NCBI GenBank assembly: GCA_023666835.1
Contig: JAMPBJ010000001.1
Span: forward strand, 431,194-464,014
Direction of reading: 5' to 3'
DNA length: 32,821 bases
Origin: Bacteroides sp.
Lineage (GTDB): Bacteria; Bacteroidota; Bacteroidia; Bacteroidales; Muribaculaceae
The position numbers and the translations under genes are program-made. Under the pieces are notes generated by a model, which was not told where the DNA came from, ran no database searches, and saw only the letters and a program-made list of their open reading frames with translations. The stretch's first letter is position 1. Every line of letters begins with the position of its first letter. This document shows, one piece after another, positions 1 to 9,050 of the stretch.

Positions 1-74
1 ATTTCAAGTCCGAAAAACAACGCTCATACCGGTCTGCTCCAAGGAAGTACTTCACTACTTAACCAATCAAAGCA

Positions 75-440
75 ATGAAAAAATTTCTTATGGCGTGCGC
101 TATGGCGCTGACAATCGTTGCACTTTCGTCGTGCAATAACACTAAAGCAAAACTCATCCAAACCTACGAAGAAGGCACAGAGCAGGTGAACAATGCATCT
201 ACTCTCGGAGAGAAAAACGAAGTCATCACTAAAGTTCAGGAACAAGTAAAAGAAATTGGCGAGGATGATCCTTCAGGTATATTGAAACTTGCCAATGACA
301 AAGAAGTTATTGATGCAATAGAGAAATTCAATAAAGTAGCCGGCATATCTGTCTTCAACTCCTACAAACAAGCAGGCAGCGATTTTATGAACTCCGTCAA
401 CACCGGCGACGTTGAATCGGCAATGGGCGACTGGGAATAA
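75..440 (+). CDS. Small predicted lipoprotein of unknown function
   Basis: A 121-residue protein that starts with a classic lipoprotein signal: basic MKK, a hydrophobic stretch, then the lipobox LSSC with the acylated cysteine at residue 20. The mature part of about 100 residues is polar and looks mostly helical, with many Lys, Glu and Asn and no cysteine. I do not recognise the family. It should be lipid-anchored in the inner or outer membrane. No TAnnTTTG promoter box is visible in the 74 bases upstream, so it may be transcribed from outside the window. A strong terminator follows 42 bases after the stop. It is separated by that terminator from the membrane protein gene downstream, so the two need not act together. 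Confidence 0.75.
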   Translation: MKKFLMACAMALTIVALSSCNNTKAKLIQTYEEGTEQVNNASTLGEKNEVITKVQEQVKEIGEDDPSGILKLANDKEVIDAIEKFNKVAGISVFNSYKQAGSDFMNSVNTGDVESAMGDWE

Positions 441-482
441 TCCTCCCGATGAACAATAACACTTAATAATCAAACAGTTGCA

Positions 483-516
483 GGAGGCATCCCAATCCAT
501 GCCTCCTCAATTTTTT
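483..516 (+). terminator. Rho-independent terminator after the small lipoprotein gene
   Basis: An 8-bp perfect stem (GGAGGCAT at 483-490 with ATGCCTCC at 499-506), an 8-base loop and a TCAATTTTTT tail at 507-516. An open reading frame begins inside the hairpin at 478, but the terminator argues that the real start of the next gene is the ATG at 541. Confidence 0.85.
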
Positions 517-540
517 AGACAAACTAATCTAATTTTTCAA

Positions 541-1782
541 ATGGATAAATTAAAATCGTTATATCGACAGCTTGGTATTATCCTTATAATAGAACTTATT
601 GTCGGCATTTTGTCAATTGTTGCTATATTTGAGTGGACAGACGACCCCAGTTTGTCTGTTTTTTTAAGCCGGTTTAGCTTTGGGGTTGCTGTATTAGTGA
701 CCATTTGGGGTACTGTTGTTAGTTCAATTCTACGAAGTACCCTAAAGAAGGTGGCTACTCAAGCCAAAGGCGCAGGGATATTAATGGCAGGTTTCATAAC
801 AATGCTTACAGGAATGATTAGCGGATTTGGAGCTTGTTTCGGAATATCACTATATACGTATGGACTCTTGTGTACGAATAACGAGACAATCACAATTATC
901 GCAACACCAATTTGCATTGCTGCATGGTTTATTCTATGGATAAGTGCCATCAGAATGGCCCGCAACATTCCGGCCATGAAAATTGTAAAATTTGGTACAG
1001 GATGTTTCTGTCTTGTCCCTATTTTATTTTTCATCTATATTCTGTTTGCCGGAAAAGGAGATATGCCTAAGATTATCAACCTGCTTGTTTCTATTATCGC
1101 TGTTATTGGTTTCCTTTTTGGCGTGTTCTGCATGATTTTTGGTTACTTCAAGACATCTACATCAGTAGAGAAGGATGAGAATGCCATACTCACAACCCCG
1201 GACAGCAAACCCAAATTTTTAAAACGTTGGAGAATTCCCTTGTTGATCTCACTCGGTGTATATGTGCTTCTGTTGATTATAGGATTTATTCTAAAGAAAG
1301 ATCCTGAGGATAGATTTAAATCAAATCATTTCGACACAGAACAAGAGACCAAGAGCGTAAGTGAACTCTACGAGGAAAATGCGCGAGAGATTCAGAAAAC
1401 AAGAGACTCAATATCACGCACAATATCCAAACCTGCGGAAAGACCGGTTGCGTCAACACCAACAGCCGAAGAAAATGTTTCTTTTACCGTCAAAGGCACT
1501 GTTGGGAAAAGTGCAATAGAGATGCATCTGACTACCGAGAACAATGCTATAAAAGGTCGCTACCGCTATACTCGAAGCGGATCAGGAGACTGGATCGAAA
1601 TATCAGGAATCAAAAACTCCTCTGATTATGACTACATCATGTATGAAGAATATGATGGGAAAGTAACCGGAACTTGGGAGATGAACTTCACCATCACGCC
1701 TGTATATGTAGTGGGTAAAGGCACGATGATAAATTACAAGGGAAAATCATATGATGTAGAACTTGAAGGTTCGTGCAACTAA
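541..1782 (+). CDS. Seven-helix membrane protein with C-terminal beta-rich domain, unknown function
   Basis: A 413-residue protein, taking the ATG at 541, because the upstream in-frame start at 478 lies in a terminator hairpin. Hydrophobic segments suggest seven membrane helices at about residues 11-31, 44-64, 78-105, 117-139, 151-171, 178-201 and 231-251. A charged linker (252-310) leads to a domain of about 100 residues (314-413) with alternating short strands, rich in Tyr, Gly, Thr and charged residues. Its pattern (KGTVGKSAIEMHL, IKGRYRY, VTGTWE) resembles small beta domains seen in other Bacteroidetes envelope proteins, by memory only. With seven helices the tail would lie opposite the N-terminus, probably in the periplasm. 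The gene is clearly richer in A/T than its neighbours. No function can be assigned. A bidirectional terminator follows. Confidence 0.7.
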   Translation: MDKLKSLYRQLGIILIIELIVGILSIVAIFEWTDDPSLSVFLSRFSFGVAVLVTIWGTVVSSILRSTLKKVATQAKGAGILMAGFITMLTGMISGFGACFGISLYTYGLLCTNNETITIIATPICIAAWFILWISAIRMARNIPAMKIVKFGTGCFCLVPILFFIYILFAGKGDMPKIINLLVSIIAVIGFLFGVFCMIFGYFKTSTSVEKDENAILTTPDSKPKFLKRWRIPLLISLGVYVLLLIIGFILKKDPEDRFKSNHFDTEQETKSVSELYEENAREIQKTRDSISRTISKPAERPVASTPTAEENVSFTVKGTVGKSAIEMHLTTENNAIKGRYRYTRSGSGDWIEISGIKNSSDYDYIMYEEYDGKVTGTWEMNFTITPVYVVGKGTMINYKGKSYDVELEGSCN

Positions 1783-1806
1783 TAACCAACTTCAATAACA
1801 AATCAA

Positions 1807-1841
1807 AGAGGATGTGTCACGACGGCACATCCTCTGTTTTT
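1807..1841 (+). terminator. Terminator between convergent genes, probably bidirectional
   Basis: A 10-bp perfect stem (AGAGGATGTG at 1807-1816 with CACATCCTCT at 1826-1835), a 9-base loop, then GTTTTT on the + strand. Read on the minus strand the same stem is followed by TTGATTTGTTATT, a weaker U-rich tail. It can therefore serve the membrane protein gene and also the minus strand operon that ends at 1861. Confidence 0.85.
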
Positions 1842-1860
1842 GTATGATGTTTAGGGAGGG

Positions 1861-2382
1861 TCAGCGTGGGGGGATGAGGAGGAGTTGGGTCTGGAGGGCG
1901 TCGGTGTATGACTCGCCTACTCTTATCCAGGAGCGGAGGCGGCCGCATTCTTTGAAGCCGACCTTGCGGAAGGCGCTGCGTGAGTCGGTATTGTCTGCTG
2001 ATATAATGGCCCAAAGTTGATGCAGTCCAAGCTGGATGCGACAGTAGTAGGCCATCATCGCAAGCGATGCTGTCGCCAGACCTTTACAGCGATGCTCCGC
2101 AGCGATATAGATTCCGACACCGGCTCGGCGGTTGATCGTGTCGATGTCATAGAGATCAATGCATCCGACGGGTAGCTCGTCGACCATCAGAATAAATCGC
2201 GACTGACCGGCAGCGAGGATGTCGGCGTCGTAGTTTTCGATATACTGCCATAACGCGTGGCGCGACCATGGAGCGCGGGTTCGTCCCTGTCGCCATGCAT
2301 CGGCGTCGTTTTCCCAGCGGAAAAGCATGTCGAGGTCGGAGGGCTCGGGGGCTCGAAAGGTAATCTTACTATCGGAGGTCAT
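1861..2382 (-). CDS. GNAT family N-acetyltransferase (RimJ/RimL-like)
   Basis: A 173-residue protein with the layout of the acetyl-CoA dependent GNAT fold: an N-terminal strand with [17 protein letters not shown], typical of the RimJ/RimL/SpeG branch, an acetyl-CoA binding motif around [18 protein letters not shown] at about residues 90-107, and the late motif [15 protein letters not shown] near 130-144. It would transfer an acetyl group to an amine on a protein, polyamine or small molecule; the substrate cannot be read from sequence. It is the last gene of the dxr-to-GNAT minus strand operon, and its ATG overlaps the recR stop by 4 bases (ATGA), so translation is probably coupled to recR. 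It covers the full length of the family. Confidence 0.85.
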   Translation of the reverse strand: MTSDSKITFRAPEPSDLDMLFRWENDADAWRQGRTRAPWSRHALWQYIENYDADILAAGQSRFILMVDELPVGCIDLYDIDTINRRAGVGIYIAAEHRCKGLATASLAMMAYYCRIQLGLHQLWAIISADNTDSRSAFRKVGFKECGRLRSWIRVGESYTDALQTQLLLIPPR

Positions 2383-3005
2383 GACTGGAAACTGTCGGAA
2401 AAGAGCGTGCGTTGGAGCAACGATCGTCCGAGAGTCAATTCGTCGGTGTATTCAAGATCGTTGCCCACGGCCACGCCGCGTGCGAGCTGTGTGACGCGCA
2501 AATTGTCGTAGTGGCTCAACTTGCGGTAGATGTAGAAATTGGTGGTATCGCCCTCCATTGTAGCGCCCAAAGCGAGTATCACTTCATTGACATCGCCTTC
2601 AACCACGCGCGCTATCAGCGAATCGATTTCAAGCATGTCGGGTCCGATGCCGTCCATTGGCGAAATGACACCGCCAAGCACATGATAAACGCCTGAGTAC
2701 TGCCGGGTGCGCTCGATGCTCATCACATCGTTGACGTTCTCGACCACGCATACCGTGGAATGGTCGCGGTGGGCAGAAGCACATATCGGACATAGGTCAT
2801 TGTCGGAAATATTGTGGCACAGACGGCAGTAGCGAATGTCGCGACGCAGATCGATGATGGCATGACCGAGCGCCTCGGCCTCATCGTTGCTCCGACGCAG
2901 CAAATGCAGTGCAAGTCTCAGCGCTGTCTTCCGGCCTATGCCCGGCAGACGCGAGAGCTCGGTCACGGCATTTTCGAGCAGTGGCGATGCAAATTCGTCG
3001 TTCAT
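2379..3005 (-). CDS. recR: Recombination mediator protein RecR
   Basis: A 208-residue protein of normal RecR length. The N-terminus carries the helix-hairpin-helix ([20 protein letters not shown], residues 18-37), then a four-cysteine zinc finger (C60, C63, C72, C75), and a Toprim domain beginning at [15 protein letters not shown]. The C-terminal part has the family's GAT..G.TT..Y pattern ([18 protein letters not shown]). RecR works with RecO, and RecF where present, to load RecA on gapped single-stranded DNA during repair in the cytoplasm. Its start overlaps the stop of the DPP III gene by an ATGA junction and its stop overlaps the GNAT start in the same way, so these three genes are translated from one message. 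Pairing with an exported peptidase has no obvious functional reason. Confidence 0.96.
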   Translation of the reverse strand: MNDEFASPLLENAVTELSRLPGIGRKTALRLALHLLRRSNDEAEALGHAIIDLRRDIRYCRLCHNISDNDLCPICASAHRDHSTVCVVENVNDVMSIERTRQYSGVYHVLGGVISPMDGIGPDMLEIDSLIARVVEGDVNEVILALGATMEGDTTNFYIYRKLSHYDNLRVTQLARGVAVGNDLEYTDELTLGRSLLQRTLFSDSFQS

Positions 3006-5017
3006 CGAGTCAGAGGAGAATAATCGCGACCGTAGCGGAGCATCTGATCGATATAGCCTTCGGAATAGTCGATGCGTACATCGGCAGGTGTCACGCCATC
3101 GGCTTCATAAACCACGGTGTAGACCGGATTGACAAAACCTTTGTAGGGAGCAATCGAAAGCGTCGCATAGCGGTCGAGGATTTCTTTATGCAATTCGGGA
3201 TCAACCTTCACGGCATAGGTTTCGATCAGATCGCGGCCGGCTTCATAGTCGCCCTCGCTTTTGATGCGCTGGATCTCGCCGAGAAGCTGGCCGAAGAGCT
3301 GACGCAGACGTTCGTAATCGTTGATGCGGATATATGTCTTGCCGTCTTCCTTATACACTTCAATCACACCCTCGGGAGCGCCCTTTTCAAGAGCCCATTC
3401 GGCTATCAGTTTGCGGTTGCGCATGTGAGCCTCCTCGACATCCTTACCCGGCTCGATGCGCATCAACTGCGTCATCAGACCGTTGAGTATATACTTATAG
3501 TACTGAGCCTTGTAAGCTTCCGGACTGTCGAGCAGACCCAGTTCGATGAGTTTGGGATCGGCAAGATAGTAGAGCGCGAAAAGGTCGGCGCGAGCTTCTT
3601 CGAGCGATGATCCATGGGCCTTGAGAGCATCGGGATCAACACCGGGAAGCAGACGACCCGATGCGTGGCCGAGACATTCGTGAAGGTCGGTGTGCAGATT
3701 GTCGGTCACAAACAGATACTGATCCATCAGCTGACGCATTGCTTCGTCGGGCACGAATTCGGCATTGAATCCATCGCCATGTGATGCTTCATCGTAGGCC
3801 TGGGTGATGTTTTCGATGGTCACCGATTTCGAGCCGTGAGCGGCACGGATCCAGTTGGCGTTAGGCAGATTGATACCGATGGGAGTGGCGGGATATGAAT
3901 CGCCTGCCAAGATGGCGGCAGTGATCACTTTAGCGGTTACGCCTTTCACTTTATCCTTGCGGAAACGCGGATCGACGGGCGAGTGATCTTCAAACCACTG
4001 GGCGTTGTCGCTGATCACTTCGGTGCGATGACTTGCATCGAGGTTTTTAAAGTTGACGATCGATTCCCAGTTACCGGTCATACCCAGAGGATCGTCGTAG
4101 CTTTCGATGAAACCGTTGATGAAGTCGACCTGCGAATCGGTGTCCTCAACCCATAGTATTGAATATTCATCGAAGTCAACCAGATTGCCCGAAGCGTAGT
4201 AGCAGATGAGCTTGTTGATCACCTGATGCTGCTTGTCGTTCTCGGCATACTTGGCAGCCTTCGACAGGTTGTTGATGATGCGGGCAATAGCCGGCGAATA
4301 GAGGCCGCCAAGCTTGTAGGGCTGCTCCACAATCTTACCGTCGACCTTGGCCACGCGGGTGTTCAGGCCATACGACACCGGAGTAAGATCCGTAGTGTCC
4401 TTGATTGAAGCGTAATAGTCCTCGACTTCCTTTTGTGTCACCCCTTCATAGAGATTGGTGGCTGAAGTGACGATCAGATCCTGACCTTCGGCCTGGTTGA
4501 CCTTTTTGGGCATGAATGTCGGATCGAAGATCAGACGTTTCATCACGGCCATATCGGCCGGCTTGTCAGTAGCAGGCACATAGCTCAGAGCCTCTTCGAA
4601 GAAAGCTTCGGAGAATTCAGGAACGAATTTGTCCATCGAGTAGTGATGGTGCATTCCGTTGCCGAACCACACCTGTTTGAGATATTTTTCAAATGCCTTA
4701 TAGTCGGCCGATGTCTTGTCGCCCCGGTAGTTGCGATAGATCGATTCCAGAAGCTGACGCATGGCCAGATTGTACTTGCCGTTCTGATCCCAGAGAATGT
4801 CGCGACCCGCGATGGCTGCTTCGGTCAGGTAATAGACGAGCATTTTCTGATTGAGTGAAAGATCCTCGAATCCGGGCACTTTGTAGCGAAGCACCTCGAT
4901 GTCGGCGAATCGGTCGACCACGTAGTTGAAATCGTTATTGTCAGCGGCCTGAGCCACGTTGGTTGCTGTGATAGCTGTAAGCATAGCGCCCACCATTGTA
5001 GTTTTATAATTGAACAT
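3002..5017 (-). CDS. Dipeptidyl-peptidase III, exported (M49 zinc peptidase)
   Basis: A 671-residue zinc exopeptidase that removes dipeptides from the N-terminus of short peptides. The M49 signature is present: HECLGH at residues 446-451 gives two zinc histidines and the catalytic Glu447, and EEARAD at 473-478 gives the third ligand, Glu474. The six-residue HExxxH form sets M49 apart from ordinary HExxH metallopeptidases. Cys448 replaces the Leu of the mammalian HELLGH motif, as I recall is also true of the Bacteroides enzyme, which has nearly the same length. The start [18 protein letters not shown] ends in AQA-AD near residue 24, a Sec signal peptide, so the enzyme probably acts in the periplasm on imported peptides. 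It lies 22 bases after the rRNA methyltransferase gene and overlaps recR. Confidence 0.93.
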   Translation of the reverse strand: MFNYKTTMVGAMLTAITATNVAQAADNNDFNYVVDRFADIEVLRYKVPGFEDLSLNQKMLVYYLTEAAIAGRDILWDQNGKYNLAMRQLLESIYRNYRGDKTSADYKAFEKYLKQVWFGNGMHHHYSMDKFVPEFSEAFFEEALSYVPATDKPADMAVMKRLIFDPTFMPKKVNQAEGQDLIVTSATNLYEGVTQKEVEDYYASIKDTTDLTPVSYGLNTRVAKVDGKIVEQPYKLGGLYSPAIARIINNLSKAAKYAENDKQHQVINKLICYYASGNLVDFDEYSILWVEDTDSQVDFINGFIESYDDPLGMTGNWESIVNFKNLDASHRTEVISDNAQWFEDHSPVDPRFRKDKVKGVTAKVITAAILAGDSYPATPIGINLPNANWIRAAHGSKSVTIENITQAYDEASHGDGFNAEFVPDEAMRQLMDQYLFVTDNLHTDLHECLGHASGRLLPGVDPDALKAHGSSLEEARADLFALYYLADPKLIELGLLDSPEAYKAQYYKYILNGLMTQLMRIEPGKDVEEAHMRNRKLIAEWALEKGAPEGVIEVYKEDGKTYIRINDYERLRQLFGQLLGEIQRIKSEGDYEAGRDLIETYAVKVDPELHKEILDRYATLSIAPYKGFVNPVYTVVYEADGVTPADVRIDYSEGYIDQMLRYGRDYSPLTR

Positions 5018-5039
5018 ATAGTTTTAGGAGTATGTCTGA

Positions 5040-6224
5040 TTATTCGATGTATAGAATCAAGCCTTTGAGATATTCGCCCTCGGGATGATAGATGTTGACC
5101 GGATGATCGGCCGGCTGGGTCAGCTGGTGGAGTATGCGCACCCGGCGTCCGGTCTGGGCTGCGGCCGAAAATACGGCAAGTCGGAACTGCTCGCGACTGA
5201 TGGCCTGAGAGCAGGAGAATGTGAACAGAATGCTGCCGGCCGGCATCTTCTCCATTGCCTTGGCATTGAGTTTCTGATAGCCACGCAGAGCATTTCGGAT
5301 GGCGCCGCGATGTTTGGCAAATGCCGGTGGGTCGAGCACCACCAGATCGTAGGCACCCGGCTGCATATCACTCAAAAACTTGAATGCATCCACGGCAAAA
5401 GCTTCATGGTGTGCTTCGCTGCCGAAGTTCAACGACACATTGGCCTCGGTCAGAGCAATGGCCTTGGCCGAACTGTCGACCGAATGAACCAATTCAGCCC
5501 CGCCCTTGAGAGCGTAGACCGAAAAGCCTCCCGTGTAGCAGAACATGTTGAGCACACGCCGGCCGCGGGCAAATTTTTCCAGAAGATGACGATTGTCGCG
5601 CTGATCGACGAAAAATCCGGTCTTCTGTCCCTTGAGCCAGTCGACATGAAACTTCAGTCCGTTTTCAGTGGCCACATTGGTGGTGAATCCACCTATCAGA
5701 TATTCGTTTTGCGGATCGAGCTGAGCTTTGTATGGCAAAGTGGTTTCCGATTTATAGTACACGTTTTCAATGCTGAGTTCGTCGAGCTCAGTAAGAGCCA
5801 TAGCCACCACATTGCGGGCAAAATGCATTCCTGGAGAATGGGCTTGTACCACAGCAGTGGAGCCGTAAATGTCGACAATCAGTCCGGGAAGGAAATCTCC
5901 TTCGCCGTGCACCAGACGGAAAGCATCATTGTCAGTCCGGCTGAGTCCAAGCGAAAGACGAAGCCGGGCCGCCGCGCTCAGGCGACGTCGGAAAAAGTCG
6001 ATGTCGATCGACTCAACCTCCCAACTCAACATTCTGACAGCGATACTACCTATCTGATAATGGCCCACACCAAGCACATGGCCATCGGCTGCCACTACCT
6101 TAACCACATCACCCTCTTCAACTCCATTGTCGATGTTGCGGATAGCTCCGGAAAAGACCCACGGGTGGAAGCGCATCAGCGATTCTTCCTTGCCCCTGTG
6201 GAGAGTAACTTCTGGATATTTCAT
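5040..6224 (-). CDS. rlmI: Class I SAM-dependent rRNA methyltransferase, RlmI-like
   Basis: A 394-residue protein matching the length and layout of RlmI, which makes 5-methylcytosine at position 1962 of 23S rRNA in E. coli. The N-terminal 80 or so residues look like a PUA RNA-binding domain (HPWVFSGAIRNID, EGDVVKVV). The Rossmann methyltransferase domain follows, with SAM motif RVLNMFCYTGGFSVYALKGG, DPPAFAKHRG, and FTFSCSQAIS, in which Cys338 is the expected catalytic cysteine. The exact target base in this organism is inferred from the family; other members modify different positions. It lies 34 bases after rseP and 22 bases before the DPP III gene, so it belongs to the dxr operon. A long open frame on the opposite strand is a codon-use shadow. 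Confidence 0.88.
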   Translation of the reverse strand: MKYPEVTLHRGKEESLMRFHPWVFSGAIRNIDNGVEEGDVVKVVAADGHVLGVGHYQIGSIAVRMLSWEVESIDIDFFRRRLSAAARLRLSLGLSRTDNDAFRLVHGEGDFLPGLIVDIYGSTAVVQAHSPGMHFARNVVAMALTELDELSIENVYYKSETTLPYKAQLDPQNEYLIGGFTTNVATENGLKFHVDWLKGQKTGFFVDQRDNRHLLEKFARGRRVLNMFCYTGGFSVYALKGGAELVHSVDSSAKAIALTEANVSLNFGSEAHHEAFAVDAFKFLSDMQPGAYDLVVLDPPAFAKHRGAIRNALRGYQKLNAKAMEKMPAGSILFTFSCSQAISREQFRLAVFSAAAQTGRRVRILHQLTQPADHPVNIYHPEGEYLKGLILYIE

Positions 6225-6258
6225 ATATGGTTTTAGAGTGTATCTAATACGTTTATTG

Positions 6259-7680
6259 TCATTTCAGGAATGCTCGGATCAGATCGTTGCCGTTGGCATA
6301 GACCAAAAGCAACAGCAGGAAGCACATGCCGGCAATCTGGGCATACTCCATCACCTTATCAGGCACTTTGCGCCCTGTAATCACTTCAATGAGCAGGAAG
6401 AGCACATGGCCTCCGTCAAGTCCGGGGATGGGGATGATGTTCATAAAGGCAAGCACCACCGAAAGGAATGCCGTGATCTCCCAGAACGAGAGCCAGTTCC
6501 ATTTGTCGGGGAAAAGACTGCCCAAAGCTCCGAATCCGCCGATGCTTTCAGCTCCCTCTTTGGAGAAAACATGGCCCATAGAGCTGACGTAGCTCGATAG
6601 CGTGTTGGTGCCGATCTCAATTCCTTTGGGCACGGATTGGAACATTCCGTATTTTTCAAACACCACAGGATAGACCTTGTCGAGGGTCATCAGGTTGAAG
6701 CCGAGTTTGCCGCCATCGCCCACGGTGGTGTTCACCGTCATCACCTTGCCGTCGCGATAGAGAGTCACGGTGGTTGGCTTCGATGCATACTTGGCAAGCT
6801 CATTCTGGAGTTCGAAATACGACGGAGTGGCAACGCCGCCGATACCGACAATGCGGTCACCCTCCTTCAATCCGGCCTCAGCAGCCGGGCTTCCGCCTAC
6901 CACGCCCTGCACATACACAGGCAGGCGATAGGTGAAAAACATCTCGTCCTTGTCTTTATTCAGTGCGAATATGAATTTTTCGGGAAGCTCAAACGTCACA
7001 GTGTCGCGTGCCACCGATTGCATCACCGAGCCGAGAAGCTTTGAATCAGGCTCGCTTTTGCGGAGCACCGTCACCTTCTTGGCATCGGCCAAGCGATACA
7101 GCCAGTCGCTTTCCGAACTTTCAAGCTGCTTGCCGTCAGCCTTGTAGATAATGTCGCCGTTACTGAAGCCGGCATCGAGAGCCACCTGCGAGAACTGCAT
7201 ACCCTCATATGCCTGATCAAGAGGCACATATTTATTGCCCCAATGCCATGCAATGCCTGCATATATCAATACAGCCAGAATGAAATTGAACACCACACCG
7301 GCCACCATCACACACAGACGCTGATAGGCAGGCTTGGCTCTGAATTCCCACGGCTGCTCCGGCTGAGCCATCTGCTCCTTGTCCATCGATTCGTCGATCA
7401 TGCCGGCGATCTTCACATAGCCGCCGAGGGGAAGCCAGCCGATACCATACTCCGTATCGCGCCACGTGGCTTTTTCATTTCCATGTTTGTCATACTTCGG
7501 TACTTTCTTTTTCGGTTTCCATTTCACAAGCGAAAACCACGGGTTGAAAAACAGATAGAATTTTTCAACCTTGATGCCAAAAGCACGCGCTATGATGTAG
7601 TGGCCAAACTCATGTATGACCACAAGAAATGCCAGTGCGGCAATCAACTGAGCGGCCTTGATCATTATTGATTCAAACAT
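6259..7680 (-). CDS. rseP: RseP/site-2 protease family zinc metalloprotease
   Basis: A 473-residue membrane protease. The zinc motif HEFGH lies at residues 23-27 in the first membrane helix, and the second motif LDGGH lies near the end, with Asp422 as the third zinc ligand. Between them are a further hydrophobic segment (about 130-148) and periplasmic PDZ sequence; one clear PDZ domain runs near 265-320 (GSPAAEAGLKEGDRIVGIGG), with a partial one before it. These proteases cut single-pass membrane proteins within the membrane, such as anti-sigma factors or remnant signal peptides. The region from 55 to 100, rich in Lys and Gly, is somewhat longer than in E. coli RseP. It lies 32 bases downstream of dxr, an arrangement conserved in many bacteria. 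The anti-sigma substrate is not in the window. Confidence 0.94.
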   Translation of the reverse strand: MFESIMIKAAQLIAALAFLVVIHEFGHYIIARAFGIKVEKFYLFFNPWFSLVKWKPKKKVPKYDKHGNEKATWRDTEYGIGWLPLGGYVKIAGMIDESMDKEQMAQPEQPWEFRAKPAYQRLCVMVAGVVFNFILAVLIYAGIAWHWGNKYVPLDQAYEGMQFSQVALDAGFSNGDIIYKADGKQLESSESDWLYRLADAKKVTVLRKSEPDSKLLGSVMQSVARDTVTFELPEKFIFALNKDKDEMFFTYRLPVYVQGVVGGSPAAEAGLKEGDRIVGIGGVATPSYFELQNELAKYASKPTTVTLYRDGKVMTVNTTVGDGGKLGFNLMTLDKVYPVVFEKYGMFQSVPKGIEIGTNTLSSYVSSMGHVFSKEGAESIGGFGALGSLFPDKWNWLSFWEITAFLSVVLAFMNIIPIPGLDGGHVLFLLIEVITGRKVPDKVMEYAQIAGMCFLLLLLVYANGNDLIRAFLK

Positions 7681-7712
7681 ATCTCAATAAAAGCTATTCT
7701 GATTTTTTGATT

Positions 7713-8894
7713 TTAAAATTTCTTCTCATCGACAAGACTTTGAGCCACGCGGCGAGACTCGTCGTTGGTTGCCACATATTCCTCATAGGTAGGCGAAGGT
7801 ATGAAATCGACTCTCGACAATGTGGCCATGATCAGTGGATAGATGTCGACAAAGCGGATTCGTCCTTCAAGAAACGAAGCTACGGCAATCTCGTTGGCGG
7901 CATTGATGATGCATGCAGCATTCCCGCCTCTGCGCAACGCCTTGCGAGCCAGTTTCAGACACGGGAACAGACGTTCGTCGGGTTCTTCAAACGTCAGACG
8001 GCTATAGTCGGCAAGCGTCAGACGGGGTCGGCCACTTGTCAGGCGCTCACCCACTCCAAGCGCATACCGTATGGGCAGATGCATGTCGGGCAGTCCAAGC
8101 TGAGCTTTCACCGATCCGTCGACAAATTCGACCATCGAATGCACTATCGACTGCGGATGAACCACCGCCTCAATCCTGTTGGCCGGAATATCGAACAACC
8201 AACGGGCCTCGATGATTTCAAAAGCCTTGTTCATCATGGTGGCCGAGTCGATGGTGATCTTGGCTCCCATCGACCAGTTGGGATGATGCAGCGCATCGGC
8301 CACAGTCACTTTTTCAAGGTCGGAAGCGTTAAAGTTTCTAAACGGACCTCCCGATGCGGTAATGATCAACCGGGCAACGGATTCATTACTTTCGCCAACC
8401 AGACACTGCGCTATGGCGGAATGTTCCGAATCGACGGGCATCAACCCGGATTTGCTCTGCGCAAGCAACGTGCGGACGTACTCACCGGCCACAACAAGAG
8501 TCTCCTTATTGGCAAGCGCTATATCTTTATTGTGTCGGATAGCGGCAATGGTAGGCTCAAGTCCGCTGTAGCCCACGGTGGCAGTGACAACAGTGTCAAC
8601 ATCATCGCGACCAACAGCTTCGACAACAGCCCGACGCCCTGCTCCCACCTCGATTCCGAGCGGTGAAAGCACTTCGCTGACCGTGCCAAACTGGCTCTCG
8701 TCGGCTATCACTACACATTTCGGCCTGTGTTTCAAAGCCTGCTCAATCAGCAGTCGCGCATTGCGACCTGCCACAAGCACTGTAGCTTCAAACAGTTTAC
8801 TATGTTCGGATATGATATCGAGCGTCTGGGTACCGATCGATCCGGTGCTCCCCAAAATGGCAATACGCTTTTTCCTGTTGCAAAATTCTTTCAT
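7713..8894 (-). CDS. dxr: 1-deoxy-D-xylulose 5-phosphate reductoisomerase
   Basis: A 393-residue enzyme of normal Dxr length, which converts 1-deoxy-D-xylulose 5-phosphate to 2-C-methyl-D-erythritol 4-phosphate with NADPH, the committed step of the MEP isoprenoid pathway. It shows the NADPH motif AILGSTGSIGTQTLDI at residues 12-27, the metal and substrate motif PVDSEHSAI, the flexible loop TASGGPF, SMGAKITIDSATMMNKA, and NAANEIAVASFL. An in-frame upstream start at 8978 would add 28 residues unlike the family, and it lies upstream of the promoter box at 8904-8911, so the ATG at 8894 is used. It heads the minus strand operon dxr-rseP-rlmI-DPP III-recR-GNAT. The promoter is so close that the message may have almost no 5' leader. 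Confidence 0.96.
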   Translation of the reverse strand: MKEFCNRKKRIAILGSTGSIGTQTLDIISEHSKLFEATVLVAGRNARLLIEQALKHRPKCVVIADESQFGTVSEVLSPLGIEVGAGRRAVVEAVGRDDVDTVVTATVGYSGLEPTIAAIRHNKDIALANKETLVVAGEYVRTLLAQSKSGLMPVDSEHSAIAQCLVGESNESVARLIITASGGPFRNFNASDLEKVTVADALHHPNWSMGAKITIDSATMMNKAFEIIEARWLFDIPANRIEAVVHPQSIVHSMVEFVDGSVKAQLGLPDMHLPIRYALGVGERLTSGRPRLTLADYSRLTFEEPDERLFPCLKLARKALRRGGNAACIINAANEIAVASFLEGRIRFVDIYPLIMATLSRVDFIPSPTYEEYVATNDESRRVAQSLVDEKKF

Positions 8895-8903
8895 AACCAA
8901 CTG

Positions 8904-8911
8904 CAAAGATA
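8904..8911 (-). promoter_or_regulatory. Promoter -7 box for dxr
   Basis: TATCTTTG on the minus strand fits the Bacteroidetes TAnnTTTG element. The best upstream element at a 19-base spacing is TTCTG, a partial match to TTTG. Transcription would begin within about 5 bases of the dxr ATG at 8894. Confidence 0.6.
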
Positions 8912-9050
8912 ATAAAAAATCACCTCTCCTCAGAACCAAATCATGATTACTGATGTTTAAAGTTCGTAAAAACATCATAAATACAGTTCATCGACCGATT
9001 TCAACTATCCTTAGAAACTCAAAAAAGATAAATAATAATTGTTTCACAAA

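Noticed and set aside
2909-3610. A + strand open frame of 233 codons spanning the recR/DPP III junction
   Set aside because: It crosses two certain minus strand genes and has no recognisable protein features.
5085-6236. A 383-codon open frame on the + strand opposite the RlmI-like gene
   Set aside because: It mirrors a confident methyltransferase gene and shows no protein family pattern; same codon-bias shadow.
7668-8666. A 332-codon + strand open frame opposite dxr
   Set aside because: Dxr on the minus strand carries all family motifs; the other frame has none.
8895-8978. An N-terminal extension of Dxr by 28 residues
   Set aside because: The extra residues are unlike the family and the added start lies upstream of the likely promoter box.
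9006-9013. TATCCTTA as a promoter box for the OmpA gene
   Set aside because: It differs from TAnnTTTG at two positions and no TTTG element lies at the right spacing; listed as unproven.
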